From the NCBI RefSeq assembly GCF_900109145.1, contig NZ_FNYY01000027.1:1-53640 (forward strand): a stretch of 53,640 bases of DNA, in the 5' to 3' direction. The notes beneath the pieces were generated by a model. That model did no database searches. It was given only the letters and a program-made list of their open reading frames with translations, and was not told the origin of the DNA. This document shows positions 1 to 9,425 of the stretch, piece after piece (the stretch's first letter is position 1; each line of letters begins with the position of its first letter). A program made the translations under genes and the position numbers. The DNA comes from Marinovum algicola. Lineage in GTDB: Bacteria > Pseudomonadota > Alphaproteobacteria > Rhodobacterales > Rhodobacteraceae.

Positions 1-5
1 CCCTG

Positions 6-701
6 TCACTTTTCATTTTCGAAGTATGAAGCGTTGTCTTTGGTTATTTTTTCGAGGGTGGAGTCGAGTCTTTTGAGGTGTTTCATTCCGTTGGCGACGG
101 CGGTTTCGGGGTCTCCTTGGAGGATGGCGGTTGCGATGGCTTCGTGGTCGGCGAGGAGCTGGGGCATGCGGTCCTGTTTGGCGAGGCCGAGCAGGCAGAG
201 GCGGTCGACCTTGGCCTTTTCGGCGGCGATCACCTCGAAGGCGAAGGCGGCGCCGGCGATGGTGCAGAGGGCGCGGTGGAAGGCGTAGTCGAGGGCGCTG
301 AAGCCATGGGCGTCGCCGGCGGCGAGGGCGGCGCGCTGGCGGGAGAGTTCCTGGGTCAGGGCCTGGCGGGCGGCGGCCTGGGTCTCGGCGGCGGCCAGGG
401 CGGCGCGGCGCAGCACCTCGGCCTCGACGGCGGCGCGGACAAAGCGCGACTTCTCGATCTCGCGGGCCGAGAACCGCTTCACCTCGGTGGCGCGCTGCGG
501 CCGGATCAGCAGCAGGTCGAGATTGGCCAGCCGGGTGAAGGCATCGCGCACCGGCTGGCGCGAGACGCCGAAGCGGGCGGCGATCTCGGCCTCGGAGATG
601 CGGTCGCCGGGGCGCAGGCGCAGGGCGTCGATCTCGGCGCGCAGGTGGTCGAAGATCTCGTCGACGGCGGTGCGCCGGTCGCTGGACAGGCTGTGTGGCA
701 T
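6..701 (-). CDS. GntR-family transcriptional regulator (FCD/FadR subfamily)
   Basis: A 231-residue one-component regulator. Residues about 12-75 form the winged helix-turn-helix typical of GntR proteins (recognition segment reads VSRQPVRDAFTRL). Residues about 90-215 form an all-helical FCD effector domain, including an acidic/His pair (ALDYAFHRAL) of the kind that binds metal or ligand in this subfamily. FCD regulators usually respond to sugar acids or carboxylates. It is divergent from the ABC transporter/lyase operon that begins at 953, and the shared 250-bp gap contains two direct repeats (811-844) that are good operator candidates. The start is supported by a GAGGG element just upstream. 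Target and effector are inferred from context. Confidence 0.9.
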   Translation of the reverse strand: MPHSLSSDRRTAVDEIFDHLRAEIDALRLRPGDRISEAEIAARFGVSRQPVRDAFTRLANLDLLLIRPQRATEVKRFSAREIEKSRFVRAAVEAEVLRRAALAAAETQAAARQALTQELSRQRAALAAGDAHGFSALDYAFHRALCTIAGAAFAFEVIAAEKAKVDRLCLLGLAKQDRMPQLLADHEAIATAILQGDPETAVANGMKHLKRLDSTLEKITKDNASYFENEK

Positions 702-810
702 CCCTCGGGTCTCCCTGTGCGGGGCCGGCGGCTGCCCCCTGATGGCTGTGGCTGCGGCGCCGGCGCGCCGGGCCCCTTGGGGGGTCTGGCGGGCGCCCTG
801 CCGAACTTCA

Positions 811-844
811 TACTAGTATTCCAGATTTGTTACTAGTATACCAG
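811..844. promoter_or_regulatory. Candidate GntR operator: two direct repeats in the divergent promoter region
   Basis: TACTAGTATTCCAG (811-824) and TACTAGTATACCAG (831-844) differ at one base and start 20 bp apart, about two helical turns. Each has a CTAG-centred core (ATACTAGTAT at 810-819 is a perfect palindrome), as expected for a dimeric GntR protein. The rest of the 702-952 gap shows no gene. Confidence 0.6.
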
Positions 845-952
845 TCTTAAGTTAGCCCCGAATCGCACCGCCATGCAACTGATTGGGGGCGGCATCCGCA
901 CAGGCGGGACCGGCGGGGGCCGGGCGCCGGCAACTTTAACGGAGGAGAGGAC

Positions 953-2056
953 ATGTCGGGAGTTCGTTTGGAGGGCATCGTCAAGGCCTATGGCGCGGTG
1001 CAGGTGGTGCATGGCATCGACCTCGAGGTGGCGGAGAAGGAGTTTGTCGTGCTGGTCGGGCCCTCGGGCTGCGGCAAGTCGACGACGCTGCGGATGATCG
1101 CCGGGCTGGAAGAGATCAGCGACGGCGATCTGACGATCGACGGCCGGCATGTGAACCGGGTGGCGCCGAAGGATCGCGACGTGGCGATGGTGTTCCAGAA
1201 CTACGCGCTCTACCCGCATCTCAACGTCGCCGACAACATCGCCTTCGGGCTGCGCATCCGCAAGGAAAGCAAGGACCACATCGCCGCCTCGGTCGATGAG
1301 GTCGGCGGCATCCTCGGGCTCACGCCCTATCTCGAGCGGCGGCCGGCGGATCTCTCGGGCGGCCAGCGCCAGCGGGTCGCCATGGGCCGTGCCATCGTGC
1401 GCCGGCCCAAGGTCTTCCTGTTCGACGAGCCGCTGTCGAACCTCGACGCCAAGCTGCGCACCCAGATGCGGGCCGAGATCAAGCGGCTGCACAAGCGGCT
1501 CGGCGCGACCTCGATCTATGTCACCCACGACCAGGTCGAGGCGATGACCCTGGCCGATCGCATCGTGGTCATGCACGACGGGCGGATCGAGCAGATCGGC
1601 AGCCCGATGGAGCTCTTCCTGAACCCGGCCAACACCTTTGTCGCGGGCTTTCTCGGCTCGCCGCCGATGAACATGATCCGCGCGCAGGTGGTGGCCGGCG
1701 ATCGCGGCCCGGTGGCCGAGTTCGACGGCCAGCGCATCCAGCTGCAACCGATCCCGTCGTTGCAGAACGCGGTCGGCCAGACGGTCATTCTCGGCATCCG
1801 GCCCGAGTTCGTCGCGGTCGCCGGGGCCTCCGACCCGACCCGGGTCGGCCTCGATGTCGATCTGGTCGAGACCCTGGGCTCGGAGGCGCTGATCCATGCC
1901 AGCCTGCAGGGCGAGCCCTTTGTCATCCGCACCGAGACGGTGGGCCAGATGCACATCCTCGACGGCATCTCGGGCTTCACCATCGCGCCGCATCTGATCA
2001 AGGTCTTCGACGCCGAGACCGGCCGGACGCTGCCCGGGCAGGTGCTGGAACAATGA
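953..2056 (+). CDS. ABC transporter ATP-binding protein (MalK/UgpC type)
   Basis: A 367-residue sugar-importer ATPase. Walker A GPSGCGKST is at residues 36-44, followed by the Q-loop (FQNYALYPH), the signature LSGGQRQRVAMGRA, Walker B FLFDEPLSNLDAK and the switch His (VTHDQVEAM). A C-terminal extension from about residue 235 is the TOBE/MalK-type regulatory domain. A strong GGAGGAGAGG ribosome site precedes the ATG. Its stop overlaps the next start (ATGA), so it is translationally coupled to the permease at 2053. It energises import of the substrate bound by the protein at 4064. The ATPase being first and the binding protein last in the operon is less usual for this family. Confidence 0.95.
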   Translation: MSGVRLEGIVKAYGAVQVVHGIDLEVAEKEFVVLVGPSGCGKSTTLRMIAGLEEISDGDLTIDGRHVNRVAPKDRDVAMVFQNYALYPHLNVADNIAFGLRIRKESKDHIAASVDEVGGILGLTPYLERRPADLSGGQRQRVAMGRAIVRRPKVFLFDEPLSNLDAKLRTQMRAEIKRLHKRLGATSIYVTHDQVEAMTLADRIVVMHDGRIEQIGSPMELFLNPANTFVAGFLGSPPMNMIRAQVVAGDRGPVAEFDGQRIQLQPIPSLQNAVGQTVILGIRPEFVAVAGASDPTRVGLDVDLVETLGSEALIHASLQGEPFVIRTETVGQMHILDGISGFTIAPHLIKVFDAETGRTLPGQVLEQ

Positions 2057-3057
2057 GCAACGATCCCAACTTCACCGGCGCCGCCGGCCCGGCGACCGAA
2101 GAGCTGATCTTCGACGCCTCCGAGGCGCGGCGCGCGCGCCGGCCGAGCCGCATCCAGAGGGTGGGCGACCACCTGCGCCGGGAATGGCAGCTCTATGTCA
2201 TGCTGATCCCGACCATCCTGTGGCTGGCGGTCTTTCTCTACAAGCCGATGTACGGGCTTCAGATCGCCTTCAAGGATTACTCGATCTTCCGCGGCGTGGC
2301 GGCCAGCCCCTGGATCGGCTTCGAGCACTTCCAGACGCTGTTCGGCAACGACCAGTTCCTGCGGGCGCTGAAGAACACCATCATCATCTCCTTCTACGGG
2401 CTGCTCTTCGGCTTTCCGATGCCGATCATCCTGGCGCTGATGTTCAACGAGATCCTCAAGCAGAGCTTCAAGAAGACGGCGCAGACCATCGTCTATCTGC
2501 CGCACTTCATCTCGAGCGTGATCATCGCCGGCATCGTGATCACCGCCTTCAGCCCCTCCGCGGGCATCGTCAACACCTTCCTCGGCTGGATCGGGGTGGA
2601 GCCGATCTACTTCCTGACCAAGCCCGAATGGTTCCGGCCGATCTTTGTCGGCACCGGCATCTGGCAGGAGGCGGGCTTCCAGTCGATCGTCTATCTGGCG
2701 GCCATCGCCGGGGTCTCGCCGACGCTGTATGAATCGGCCGTGGTCGATGGTGCCAGCCGCTGGCAGATGATGTGGAAGATCACCATTCCCTCGATCCTGC
2801 CGACGATCATCATCATGCTGATCATCCGCATCGGCAACATGCTCGAGATCAGCTTCGAGATGATCATCCTGCTCTATCAGCCGGCGACCTACGAGACGGC
2901 GGATGTGGTCAATACCTTCATCTACCGCCAGGGCATCCAGGGCGGGCAATACGATCTGGCGGCGGCCGCGGGCCTGTTCAACGCGGTGGTGGCCTTCGTG
3001 CTGGTGATGACGGCGAACACGATCTCCAAGCGCTATTCGCGCACCTCGCTCTGGTAA
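2053..3057 (+). CDS. ABC transporter permease (LplB-like, oligosaccharide type)
   Basis: A 334-residue inner-membrane permease. A hydrophilic N-terminus of about 50 residues precedes six predicted hydrophobic segments. The cytoplasmic EAA loop reads ESAVVDGASRWQMMWKITIP, which contacts the ATPase. Length and the 'YKPMYGLQIAFKDYSIF' segment fit the LplB family, which works with large LplA-type binding proteins for oligosaccharides. It overlaps the upstream ATPase by four bases and lies 13 bp before its partner permease. Confidence 0.93.
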   Translation: MSNDPNFTGAAGPATEELIFDASEARRARRPSRIQRVGDHLRREWQLYVMLIPTILWLAVFLYKPMYGLQIAFKDYSIFRGVAASPWIGFEHFQTLFGNDQFLRALKNTIIISFYGLLFGFPMPIILALMFNEILKQSFKKTAQTIVYLPHFISSVIIAGIVITAFSPSAGIVNTFLGWIGVEPIYFLTKPEWFRPIFVGTGIWQEAGFQSIVYLAAIAGVSPTLYESAVVDGASRWQMMWKITIPSILPTIIIMLIIRIGNMLEISFEMIILLYQPATYETADVVNTFIYRQGIQGGQYDLAAAAGLFNAVVAFVLVMTANTISKRYSRTSLW

Positions 3058-3070
3058 GGGAGGACCGGAC

Positions 3071-3952
3071 ATGACCAACATGAACCTCTATTCGCGCGGC
3101 GACAGGCTCTTTGTCATCGTCAACATGGTGCTGATCGGCCTGTTCACCATCTCGACGCTCTATCCCTTCATCTACATCGCCTCGATGTCGATGAGCACCG
3201 GCTTCGAGGCCCGCGCCGGCAATGTCATCCTGACCCCGGTGGGCTTCACGCTGGAGGCCTACAAGCAGGTGCTCTCCGAGCCGCTGTTCTGGTCGTCTTA
3301 CGCCAACACCTTCATCTACACCATCGGCGGCACGCTGATGAGCCTGGCCTTCATCATCCCCGGCGCCTATGCGCTGTCCAAGCCGCAGCTCTACGGCCGG
3401 CGGTTCTGGAACCTGGTGGTGGCCTTCACCATGTGGTTCAACGCCGGCCTCATTCCGTTCTTCCTGAACATGCGCGATCTGGGCCTGCTCGACAGCTACT
3501 TCGGCATCATCATCGGCTTTGCGGTCAACGGCTTCAACATCATCCTGCTGCGCAACTTCTTCGAGGGCATTCCGCGGAGCTTCGAAGAGGCCGCGCGGAT
3601 GGACGGCGCCAACGAGTTCCAGGTGCTGTGGAAGGTCTATGTGCCGCTTTCCAAGCCGGCGATCGCCACCGTGGCGCTGTTCTGCATCGTGTCGCGCTGG
3701 AACGGCTTCTTCTGGGCCATGGTGCTGCTCCAGGACGAGGACAAGATCCCGCTCCAGGTCTATCTGCGCAAGGTGATCGTCGAGCTCTCGGACGACGAGG
3801 AGTTCGCCACCTCGCTGCTGACCGCGGCCTATTCGGTCGAGACCGTGACCGCGGCGATCATCGTCTGTTCGATCATCCCGATCCTGATGATCTACCCCTT
3901 CCTGCAGAAATACTTCTCCAAGGGCATCCTGCTCGGCGGGGTGAAGGAGTGA
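3071..3952 (+). CDS. ABC transporter permease (LplC-like)
   Basis: A 293-residue permease, the second half of the heterodimeric channel with the protein at 2053. It has six hydrophobic segments and an EAA loop (EEAARMDGANEFQVLWKVYVP starts this stretch, truncated here to its key residues E-A-DGA-P). The ribosome site is AGGGAGGA. The LplC family is recognisable from the N-terminal 'TISTLYPFIYIASMSMS' region. Two strong hairpins lie between this gene and the binding-protein gene. Confidence 0.92.
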   Translation: MTNMNLYSRGDRLFVIVNMVLIGLFTISTLYPFIYIASMSMSTGFEARAGNVILTPVGFTLEAYKQVLSEPLFWSSYANTFIYTIGGTLMSLAFIIPGAYALSKPQLYGRRFWNLVVAFTMWFNAGLIPFFLNMRDLGLLDSYFGIIIGFAVNGFNIILLRNFFEGIPRSFEEAARMDGANEFQVLWKVYVPLSKPAIATVALFCIVSRWNGFFWAMVLLQDEDKIPLQVYLRKVIVELSDDEEFATSLLTAAYSVETVTAAIIVCSIIPILMIYPFLQKYFSKGILLGGVKE

Positions 3953-3955
3953 GCG

Positions 3956-4021
3956 GCGCCCGGACAGGGCTCCGGCGGAGCCCTGTCCGGGCGCGAACGC
4001 CCGAGGCCCTCCCGAGGGCCT
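3956..4021 (+). terminator. Two intercistronic stem-loops ahead of the binding-protein gene
   Basis: A perfect 18-bp inverted repeat (3956-3973 with 3977-3994, loop GGC) is followed by a 7-bp hairpin (AGGCCCT/AGGGCCT, 4004-4021). Neither has a T-tract, so they look more like RNA-processing or mRNA-stabilising structures, or a leaky terminator, than a full intrinsic terminator. Confidence 0.55.
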
Positions 4022-4063
4022 GGCAACCGAAGACCGAATGAATTCGCATAAAGGGAGGACACC

Positions 4064-5635
4064 ATGCGAAACCTGTCACTGACCATGCTGGCGACGACGG
4101 CCTTGACGGCGGCCATCGCCGTGCCGGCGTCTGCCGAAAGCCATCTGCCGATCACCGAGGAGCCGCTCGAGCTGACGATCCACATGCATTGGCCGCGCGC
4201 CCAGGGCTATGGCCCCGGCGGCGACACCTCGAAGCTCTACCCGGTCGAGGAAGTGGCCCGCGAGAAAACCAATATCCACCTGATCGACCAGACCTCGGGC
4301 CGCAACACCAAGGACAACAACGAGGCGATGAACCTGCTGCTCGCCACCGGCGATCTGCCCGACATCGTCGGCGGCAACCTGATCAAGCAGCCGGTCAACC
4401 AGTACGGCCCCGAGGGCGCCTTCGTGCCGCTCAACGATCTGGTCGAGGACCATGCGCCCAACATCAAGGCCTGGTTCGACGACCATCCCGAGATCTGGGA
4501 TGCGATCAAGGCCTATGACGGCAATGTCTATTACATCCCCTATCTGCCGGACGGCAAATACGCCCGCGCCTGGTTCGTCCGCCAGGACTGGCTCGACGCG
4601 CTGGGGCTGGAGGCGCCCGACAACGTGGAAGAACTCTACGACGTGCTGGTGGCCTTCCGCGATCAGGACCCCAACGGCAACGGCGTGCAGGACGAGATCC
4701 CCTTCTTCGTGCGCGACTGGGAAGAGGTGCTGCGGCTGCTGACGCTCTGGGATGCGCGTTCGACCGGGGCGGATGTCTATCACCAGTTCTACGTCAAGGA
4801 CGGCCGCGTGGTGCATCCTTACGCCCAGGAGGCCTATCGCGACGGTCTGGCCAATATCGCGCAATGGTACGAGGAAGGCCTGATCGACCCCGAGGTCTTC
4901 ACCCGCGGCTCCTCGGCGCGCGACTATCTGCTGGGCGAGAACCTGGGCGGCATGACGCACGACTGGTTCGCTTCCACCTCGGGTTACAACGTGGCGCTGG
5001 AAGACAAGGTCGAAGGCTTCAACTTCATCCCCTTCCTGCCGCCGAAATCGGTCTCGGGCGTGCGCATCGAGGAAAACCGCCGCATCCCGATGAAGCCCGA
5101 CGGCTGGGCGATCTCCTATTCCAACGACCATCCGGTCGAGACCATCAAGTACTTCGACTACTGGTTCTCGGAAGAAGGGGCGCTGCTCGCCAACTTCGGC
5201 GTCGAGGGCAAGACCTGGGACATGATCGACGGCGCGCCGGTCTACAAGGACGAGGTGCTGAGCTCGGGCCAGCCGGTCAACAGCCAGATGTATCTCGAGG
5301 GCGCGCAGGTCTATCGCGGCTACCCGCAGGACTACCGCTACGAATGGCAATGGACCCGCGACAGCGCGCGCAAGGGCATCGAGCTCTATGACACCGAGGA
5401 CCTGCTGATCGAGCAGTTCCTGGGCGTCGCCTTCAACAAGGAGGAGCAGGAGGTCTACGACCGGTACTTCCCCTCGATCCAGACCTACATGCTGGAGCGC
5501 CAGCAGGCCTGGATTCTCGGCTCCGGCGACATCCAGGAGGACTGGGACAGCTACATCGAGACCCTGAACAAGATGGGTTACGAGGAGGTGCTCGAGGTGA
5601 TGAACTCGGCCTACGAGCGCCAGTACGGCGGCTAG
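4064..5635 (+). CDS. Extracellular solute-binding protein (LplA-like, oligosaccharide)
   Basis: A 523-residue periplasmic binding protein. A Sec signal peptide of about 24 residues ends in VPASA before ESHL. The mature protein is much longer than monosaccharide-binding proteins, as in the LplA group that binds oligosaccharides. A Ca-site-like stretch (DPNGNGVQDE) is also typical of that group. A GGGAGGA ribosome site precedes the ATG. It is separated from the permease by two hairpins, which could raise its expression relative to the membrane components. With the downstream lyase it implies uptake of an oligosaccharide, probably uronate-containing; that is inference. Confidence 0.93.
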   Translation: MRNLSLTMLATTALTAAIAVPASAESHLPITEEPLELTIHMHWPRAQGYGPGGDTSKLYPVEEVAREKTNIHLIDQTSGRNTKDNNEAMNLLLATGDLPDIVGGNLIKQPVNQYGPEGAFVPLNDLVEDHAPNIKAWFDDHPEIWDAIKAYDGNVYYIPYLPDGKYARAWFVRQDWLDALGLEAPDNVEELYDVLVAFRDQDPNGNGVQDEIPFFVRDWEEVLRLLTLWDARSTGADVYHQFYVKDGRVVHPYAQEAYRDGLANIAQWYEEGLIDPEVFTRGSSARDYLLGENLGGMTHDWFASTSGYNVALEDKVEGFNFIPFLPPKSVSGVRIEENRRIPMKPDGWAISYSNDHPVETIKYFDYWFSEEGALLANFGVEGKTWDMIDGAPVYKDEVLSSGQPVNSQMYLEGAQVYRGYPQDYRYEWQWTRDSARKGIELYDTEDLLIEQFLGVAFNKEEQEVYDRYFPSIQTYMLERQQAWILGSGDIQEDWDSYIETLNKMGYEEVLEVMNSAYERQYGG

Positions 5636-5659
5636 GCCAGAGCCCCCCGGACAGACCCG

Positions 5660-5683
5660 CCTGCGGCCGTCGCCGGCCGCAGG
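5660..5683 (+). terminator. GC-rich hairpin between binding protein and lyase genes
   Basis: CCTGCGGCCG (5660-5669) and CGGCCGCAGG (5674-5683) form a 10-bp stem with a TCGC loop. There is no T-tract, so it is an mRNA structure or weak terminator in the 85-bp gap. Confidence 0.4.
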
Positions 5684-5720
5684 CTCCCCGAATCTTCCCC
5701 GCAAGCAACAGGATATCCCG

Positions 5721-8051
5721 ATGCCCGGCGCCACCGCCCCCACGCTCGACGAACCCAGAACCGGCCGCCTGACGATCCAGTATGCGCCCGACGCGGAGAC
5801 CCCGATCGTCGAGAACCCGCCGCGCTTCACCTGGCTGCCGGTGATCGAAGACGAGGCGCTCTATCTGCTGCGCCTGTCGCAGGACCCGGCCTTTCCCGCC
5901 GCCGAGACCCGAACCCACGGGCCGGTGCCGCTCAACTTCTTCACCCCCGACCGGGTGCTCGAGCCCGGCACCTGGCACTGGGCCTATGCGGTCTGCGACG
6001 CCGAGGGCCAGCCGGTCACCGGCTGGAGCGCCACCCGGCAGTTCACCCTGGCCGAGGGCTTGCCGGAAACCCCGCTGCCCGGCCGCGCCAGCCGCTTTGC
6101 CGAGGCCCCCGAAAGCCACCCGCGGCTCTGGCTCGACGCCGCCCGGCTCGAGACCTTCCGCAAGGCGGTGAAGGCCGATCCCGACCATTGCACCTGGGCG
6201 CGCTTCTACGAGAAATCCGTCCTGCCCTGGATGGACCGCGAGATCACCCGCGAGCCGGCGGGCTATCCCGGCCACCAGCGCACCGCGCCGGTCTGGCGCC
6301 AGACCTACATCGAGTTGCAGGAGGTGATCTATGCCATCCGTCACCTCGCCATCGGCGGCCAGGTGACCGGCGACCAGGCGATGCTCGACCGCGCCAGGGA
6401 CTGGCTGCTGGAGGTGGCTTCCTGGGATCCGATGGGGGTGACCAGCCGTGCCTATACCGACGAATGGGCCTACCGCGTCACCAATGCCCTGGCCTGGGGC
6501 TACGACTGGCTTTACGACCAGCTCTCCGACGACGAGCGCAGGCTGGTGCGCGACGCGCTGCACGAACGCACCCGCGACATTGCCGAACACGCCATCCTCA
6601 ACGCCAAGATCCACCTCTTTCCCTATGACAGCCATGCGGTGCGCTCGGTCTCGCTGACCCTGGTGCCGGCCTGTATCGCGCTCTTGGGCGAGGACGAGGG
6701 CGAGAACGGCAGCGGCGAGGCCCGCGACTGGCTGAACTACTGCATCGAGTTCCTCGCCACGGTCTATTCGCCCTGGGGCGATGCCGATGGCGGCTGGGCC
6801 GAGGGCACCAACTACTGGATGATGGGCATGGCCTATCTGATCGAGGCCGCCAACCGGCTGAAGAGCTTTGCCGGCATCGACCTCTACCAGCGCCCCTTCT
6901 TCCGCAACACCGGCGACTTCCCGCTCTATTGCAAGGCGCCGAACACCCGCCGCGCCACCTTCGGCGACGACAGCACCCAGGGCGATCTGCCCTGCATCAA
7001 GACCGGCATCAACCTGCGGCAATACGCCGGCGTCACCGGCAATGGCGCCTATCAATGGTACCATGAGGAGCTGGCCCGGCTGAACCCCGGCACCGAGGGC
7101 GCCTTCTACAACTGGGGCTGGTGGGACACCCATTTTGACGAGCTGACCTATCTCACCGACTTCCCCCTGGTCGAAGCTACGGATCCGCCCTCGGGCATGC
7201 GCCACTTCAAGGGCATCGGCTGGGTCGGCATCCAGCACGAGATGGCCGACCCCGACCGCCATATCCAGTTCGTGTTCAAAAGCAGCACGTTCGGCTCGAT
7301 CAGCCACAGCCACGGCGACCAGAACGCCTTCTGCCTGGCCGCCTTCGGCGAGGACCTGGCGGTGCAATCGGGCTATTACGTCGCCTTCAACTCATCGATG
7401 CACCGCAACTGGCGGCGCCAGACCCGGTCGAAAAACGCCATCCTGATCAATGGCAAGGGCCAATATGCCGACAAGGACAAGGCCCGCGCCATGGCCGCAA
7501 CCGGCACGATCCTCGCCGCCGAGCAGCGCGACGACCACATCTACATCCACGGCGACGCCACCGCCGCCTATCAGAGCCTCTCGCCCGAGGTCACCCGCGC
7601 CGGCCGCGAAGTCTACTTCGTGAACGGCAGCTACTTCGTCATCGTCGACAGCGTCGATGCCGACGCAGCCGTCACCATCGACTGGCTGCTGCATGCCAAC
7701 CAGCCCTACGACCTCGGCCGGACCTCCTTCCGCATGACCGGCGAGACGGCGGGCTTCTACGGCCAGGTGGTCTGGTCCGAGGCCGGCAAGCCCGAACTCA
7801 GCCAGGTCACCGGCTTCCCCGGCGTCGACCCGGCCGATTACGCCGGCCTGCCCGAAAGCACCTGCCTGCACGCGACATACCCCGCCGCCAGACGCCACCG
7901 CATCGCCACCCTGCTGGTGCCCTACCGGCGCTCCGAACCCAAACGCATCTTCAACTTCATGGACGACCAGGGCTACGACGCCGACCTCTACTTCACCGAC
8001 CCGGACGAAAACACATTCAAAATTACCCTCAAAAAACTCGCAAAATCATGA
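5721..8051 (+). CDS. Heparinase II/III-like polysaccharide lyase (DUF4962 N-terminal domain)
   Basis: A 776-residue protein of the size and layout of heparinase II and oligoalginate lyases: an N-terminal DUF4962 region, an alpha/alpha toroid over roughly residues 130-480, then a C-terminal beta-sandwich heparinase II/III domain (about 500-770). The stretch SISHSHGDQNAF carries the His expected in the metal/active-site region, and SRAYTDEWAYR sits in the toroid cleft. No signal peptide is visible (it starts MPGATAPTLDEP), so it should act in the cytoplasm on imported oligosaccharides. It is last in the GntR-flanked operon. The substrate cannot be read from sequence; alginate, glucuronan, ulvan or glycosaminoglycan fragments are all possible. 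Confidence 0.85.
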   Translation: MPGATAPTLDEPRTGRLTIQYAPDAETPIVENPPRFTWLPVIEDEALYLLRLSQDPAFPAAETRTHGPVPLNFFTPDRVLEPGTWHWAYAVCDAEGQPVTGWSATRQFTLAEGLPETPLPGRASRFAEAPESHPRLWLDAARLETFRKAVKADPDHCTWARFYEKSVLPWMDREITREPAGYPGHQRTAPVWRQTYIELQEVIYAIRHLAIGGQVTGDQAMLDRARDWLLEVASWDPMGVTSRAYTDEWAYRVTNALAWGYDWLYDQLSDDERRLVRDALHERTRDIAEHAILNAKIHLFPYDSHAVRSVSLTLVPACIALLGEDEGENGSGEARDWLNYCIEFLATVYSPWGDADGGWAEGTNYWMMGMAYLIEAANRLKSFAGIDLYQRPFFRNTGDFPLYCKAPNTRRATFGDDSTQGDLPCIKTGINLRQYAGVTGNGAYQWYHEELARLNPGTEGAFYNWGWWDTHFDELTYLTDFPLVEATDPPSGMRHFKGIGWVGIQHEMADPDRHIQFVFKSSTFGSISHSHGDQNAFCLAAFGEDLAVQSGYYVAFNSSMHRNWRRQTRSKNAILINGKGQYADKDKARAMAATGTILAAEQRDDHIYIHGDATAAYQSLSPEVTRAGREVYFVNGSYFVIVDSVDADAAVTIDWLLHANQPYDLGRTSFRMTGETAGFYGQVVWSEAGKPELSQVTGFPGVDPADYAGLPESTCLHATYPAARRHRIATLLVPYRRSEPKRIFNFMDDQGYDADLYFTDPDENTFKITLKKLAKS

Positions 8052-8099
8052 GCCGAGGGGTCGCCGGGGCCCCAAACGAGGCACCCGGACGAGACAGTA

Positions 8100-8128
8100 A
8101 AAAGCCGCGGGGGATGCCCGCGGCTTTT
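8100..8128. terminator. Bidirectional intrinsic terminator between lyase and nqrF
   Basis: AAAAGCCGCGGG (8100-8111) pairs with CCCGCGGCTTTT (8117-8128) around a GGATG loop. It is flanked by A on one side and T on the other, so it can terminate both the plus-strand lyase operon and the minus-strand nqr operon. Confidence 0.85.
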
Positions 8129-8186
8129 CGCTTTTCTGTCGGTATGCTGGGCCGGGACGGCCCGCCCCATGGGGCCGCGCCAGCGC

Positions 8187-9410
8187 TCAGCCGCCGAAAT
8201 CGTCGAGCATGATGTCTTCGCGGTCGACGCCCAGATCGAGGAGCATGTTGATCACCGACTGGTTCATGATCGGCGGACCGCACATGTAGTATTCGCAGTC
8301 TTCCGGCGCCGGGTGATCCTTGAGGTATTCCTCGTAAAGCACGTTGTGGATGAAGCCGGTGTAGCCCTTCCAGTCGTCCTCGGGCAGCGCATCCGACAGC
8401 GCGACATGCCATTCGAAGTTGGAAAATTCCTCGGCCAACTGGTCGAAATCCTCGACGAAGAACATCTCGCGCTTGGAGCGAGCCCCATACCAGAAGGTTA
8501 TCTTGCGGTCGCGGTTCTCGAGGCGCTTGAGCTGGTCGAAGATATGGCTGCGCATCGGCGCCATGCCGGCACCACCGCCGATGAAGACCATCTCTTTCTG
8601 GGTATCACGGGCAAAGAACTCGCCGAACGGACCGGAGATGGTGACCTTGTCACCGGGCTTCAGGTTGAAGATGTAGGACGACATCTGGCCCGGCGGAATG
8701 CCCTCGGAGCCCGGCGGCGGCGAGGCCACCCGGACGTTGAGCATGATCAGCCCCTTTTCGTCGGGGTAATTGGCCATGGAATAGGCCCGTTCGATCGGCT
8801 CTTCGACGTGGGAGTCATATTGCCAGAGATCGAACTTGTCCCAATCCGGCCGATATTCTTCCTCGACGTCGAATTCCTTGTAGGACAGCTTGTGCGCCGG
8901 GGCTTCGATCTGGATGTAGCCGCCGGCGCGGAAGTTCACGTCCTCGCCCTCGGGCAGTTCCAGCACCAGATTCTTGATGAAGGTCGCGACGTTTTCGTTG
9001 GAACGCACGGTGCATTCCCACTTCTTCACGCCGAAGACCTCTTCCGGAACCTCGATTTCCATGTCCTGCTTGACCGCCACCTGGCAGGACAGGCGGTCAC
9101 CGCAGGATGCCTCGCGCTTGGTGATATGCGATTCCTCGGTCGGCAGGATCGAGCCGCCGCCGGAGTGGATGCGGACCCGGCATTGCGCACAGGTGCCGCC
9201 GCCGCCGCAGGCCGAGGGGACAAAAAGTTTTTCCGCCGCCAGGGTCTGGAGCAGCTTGCCCCCGGCCGGCACCGAAATGGTCTTTTCGCCGTTGATGGTG
9301 ATGTTGACGTCGCCCGAGCTGACGAGCTTTGACCGCGCCGCCATGATGATCATCACCAGCGCGGTGACGATCAGGGTAAAGAGAAGGACGCCAAGTCCGA
9401 AGGTTTCCAT
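8187..9410 (-). CDS. nqrF: Na+-translocating NADH:quinone reductase subunit F
   Basis: The 407-residue NADH-oxidising subunit. One N-terminal membrane helix (about 5-27) anchors a 2Fe-2S ferredoxin domain with the [10 protein letters not shown] cluster and a fourth Cys in SCGDRLSC. An FAD domain follows (RAYSMANYP), then a C-terminal NADH-binding domain ([13 protein letters not shown]). It takes hydride from NADH and passes electrons via FAD and 2Fe-2S to the intramembrane iron-sulfur centre. It is last of six consecutive minus-strand nqr genes and ends near a bidirectional terminator. Confidence 0.98.
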   Translation of the reverse strand: METFGLGVLLFTLIVTALVMIIMAARSKLVSSGDVNITINGEKTISVPAGGKLLQTLAAEKLFVPSACGGGGTCAQCRVRIHSGGGSILPTEESHITKREASCGDRLSCQVAVKQDMEIEVPEEVFGVKKWECTVRSNENVATFIKNLVLELPEGEDVNFRAGGYIQIEAPAHKLSYKEFDVEEEYRPDWDKFDLWQYDSHVEEPIERAYSMANYPDEKGLIMLNVRVASPPPGSEGIPPGQMSSYIFNLKPGDKVTISGPFGEFFARDTQKEMVFIGGGAGMAPMRSHIFDQLKRLENRDRKITFWYGARSKREMFFVEDFDQLAEEFSNFEWHVALSDALPEDDWKGYTGFIHNVLYEEYLKDHPAPEDCEYYMCGPPIMNQSVINMLLDLGVDREDIMLDDFGG

Positions 9411-9425
9411 GGTCCGGGCCTCTCC

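Noticed and set aside
4076-5830. A 584-codon minus-strand frame
   Set aside because: Antisense to the binding-protein gene, which has a signal peptide and family motifs; the reverse frame is a shadow.
5433-7367. A 644-codon minus-strand frame
   Set aside because: Antisense to the heparinase II/III-like gene and without domains.
5721-8051. Calling the lyase a true heparinase II
   Set aside because: The fold and motif region agree, but the family covers several uronate polymers and nothing in the operon points to heparin or heparan.
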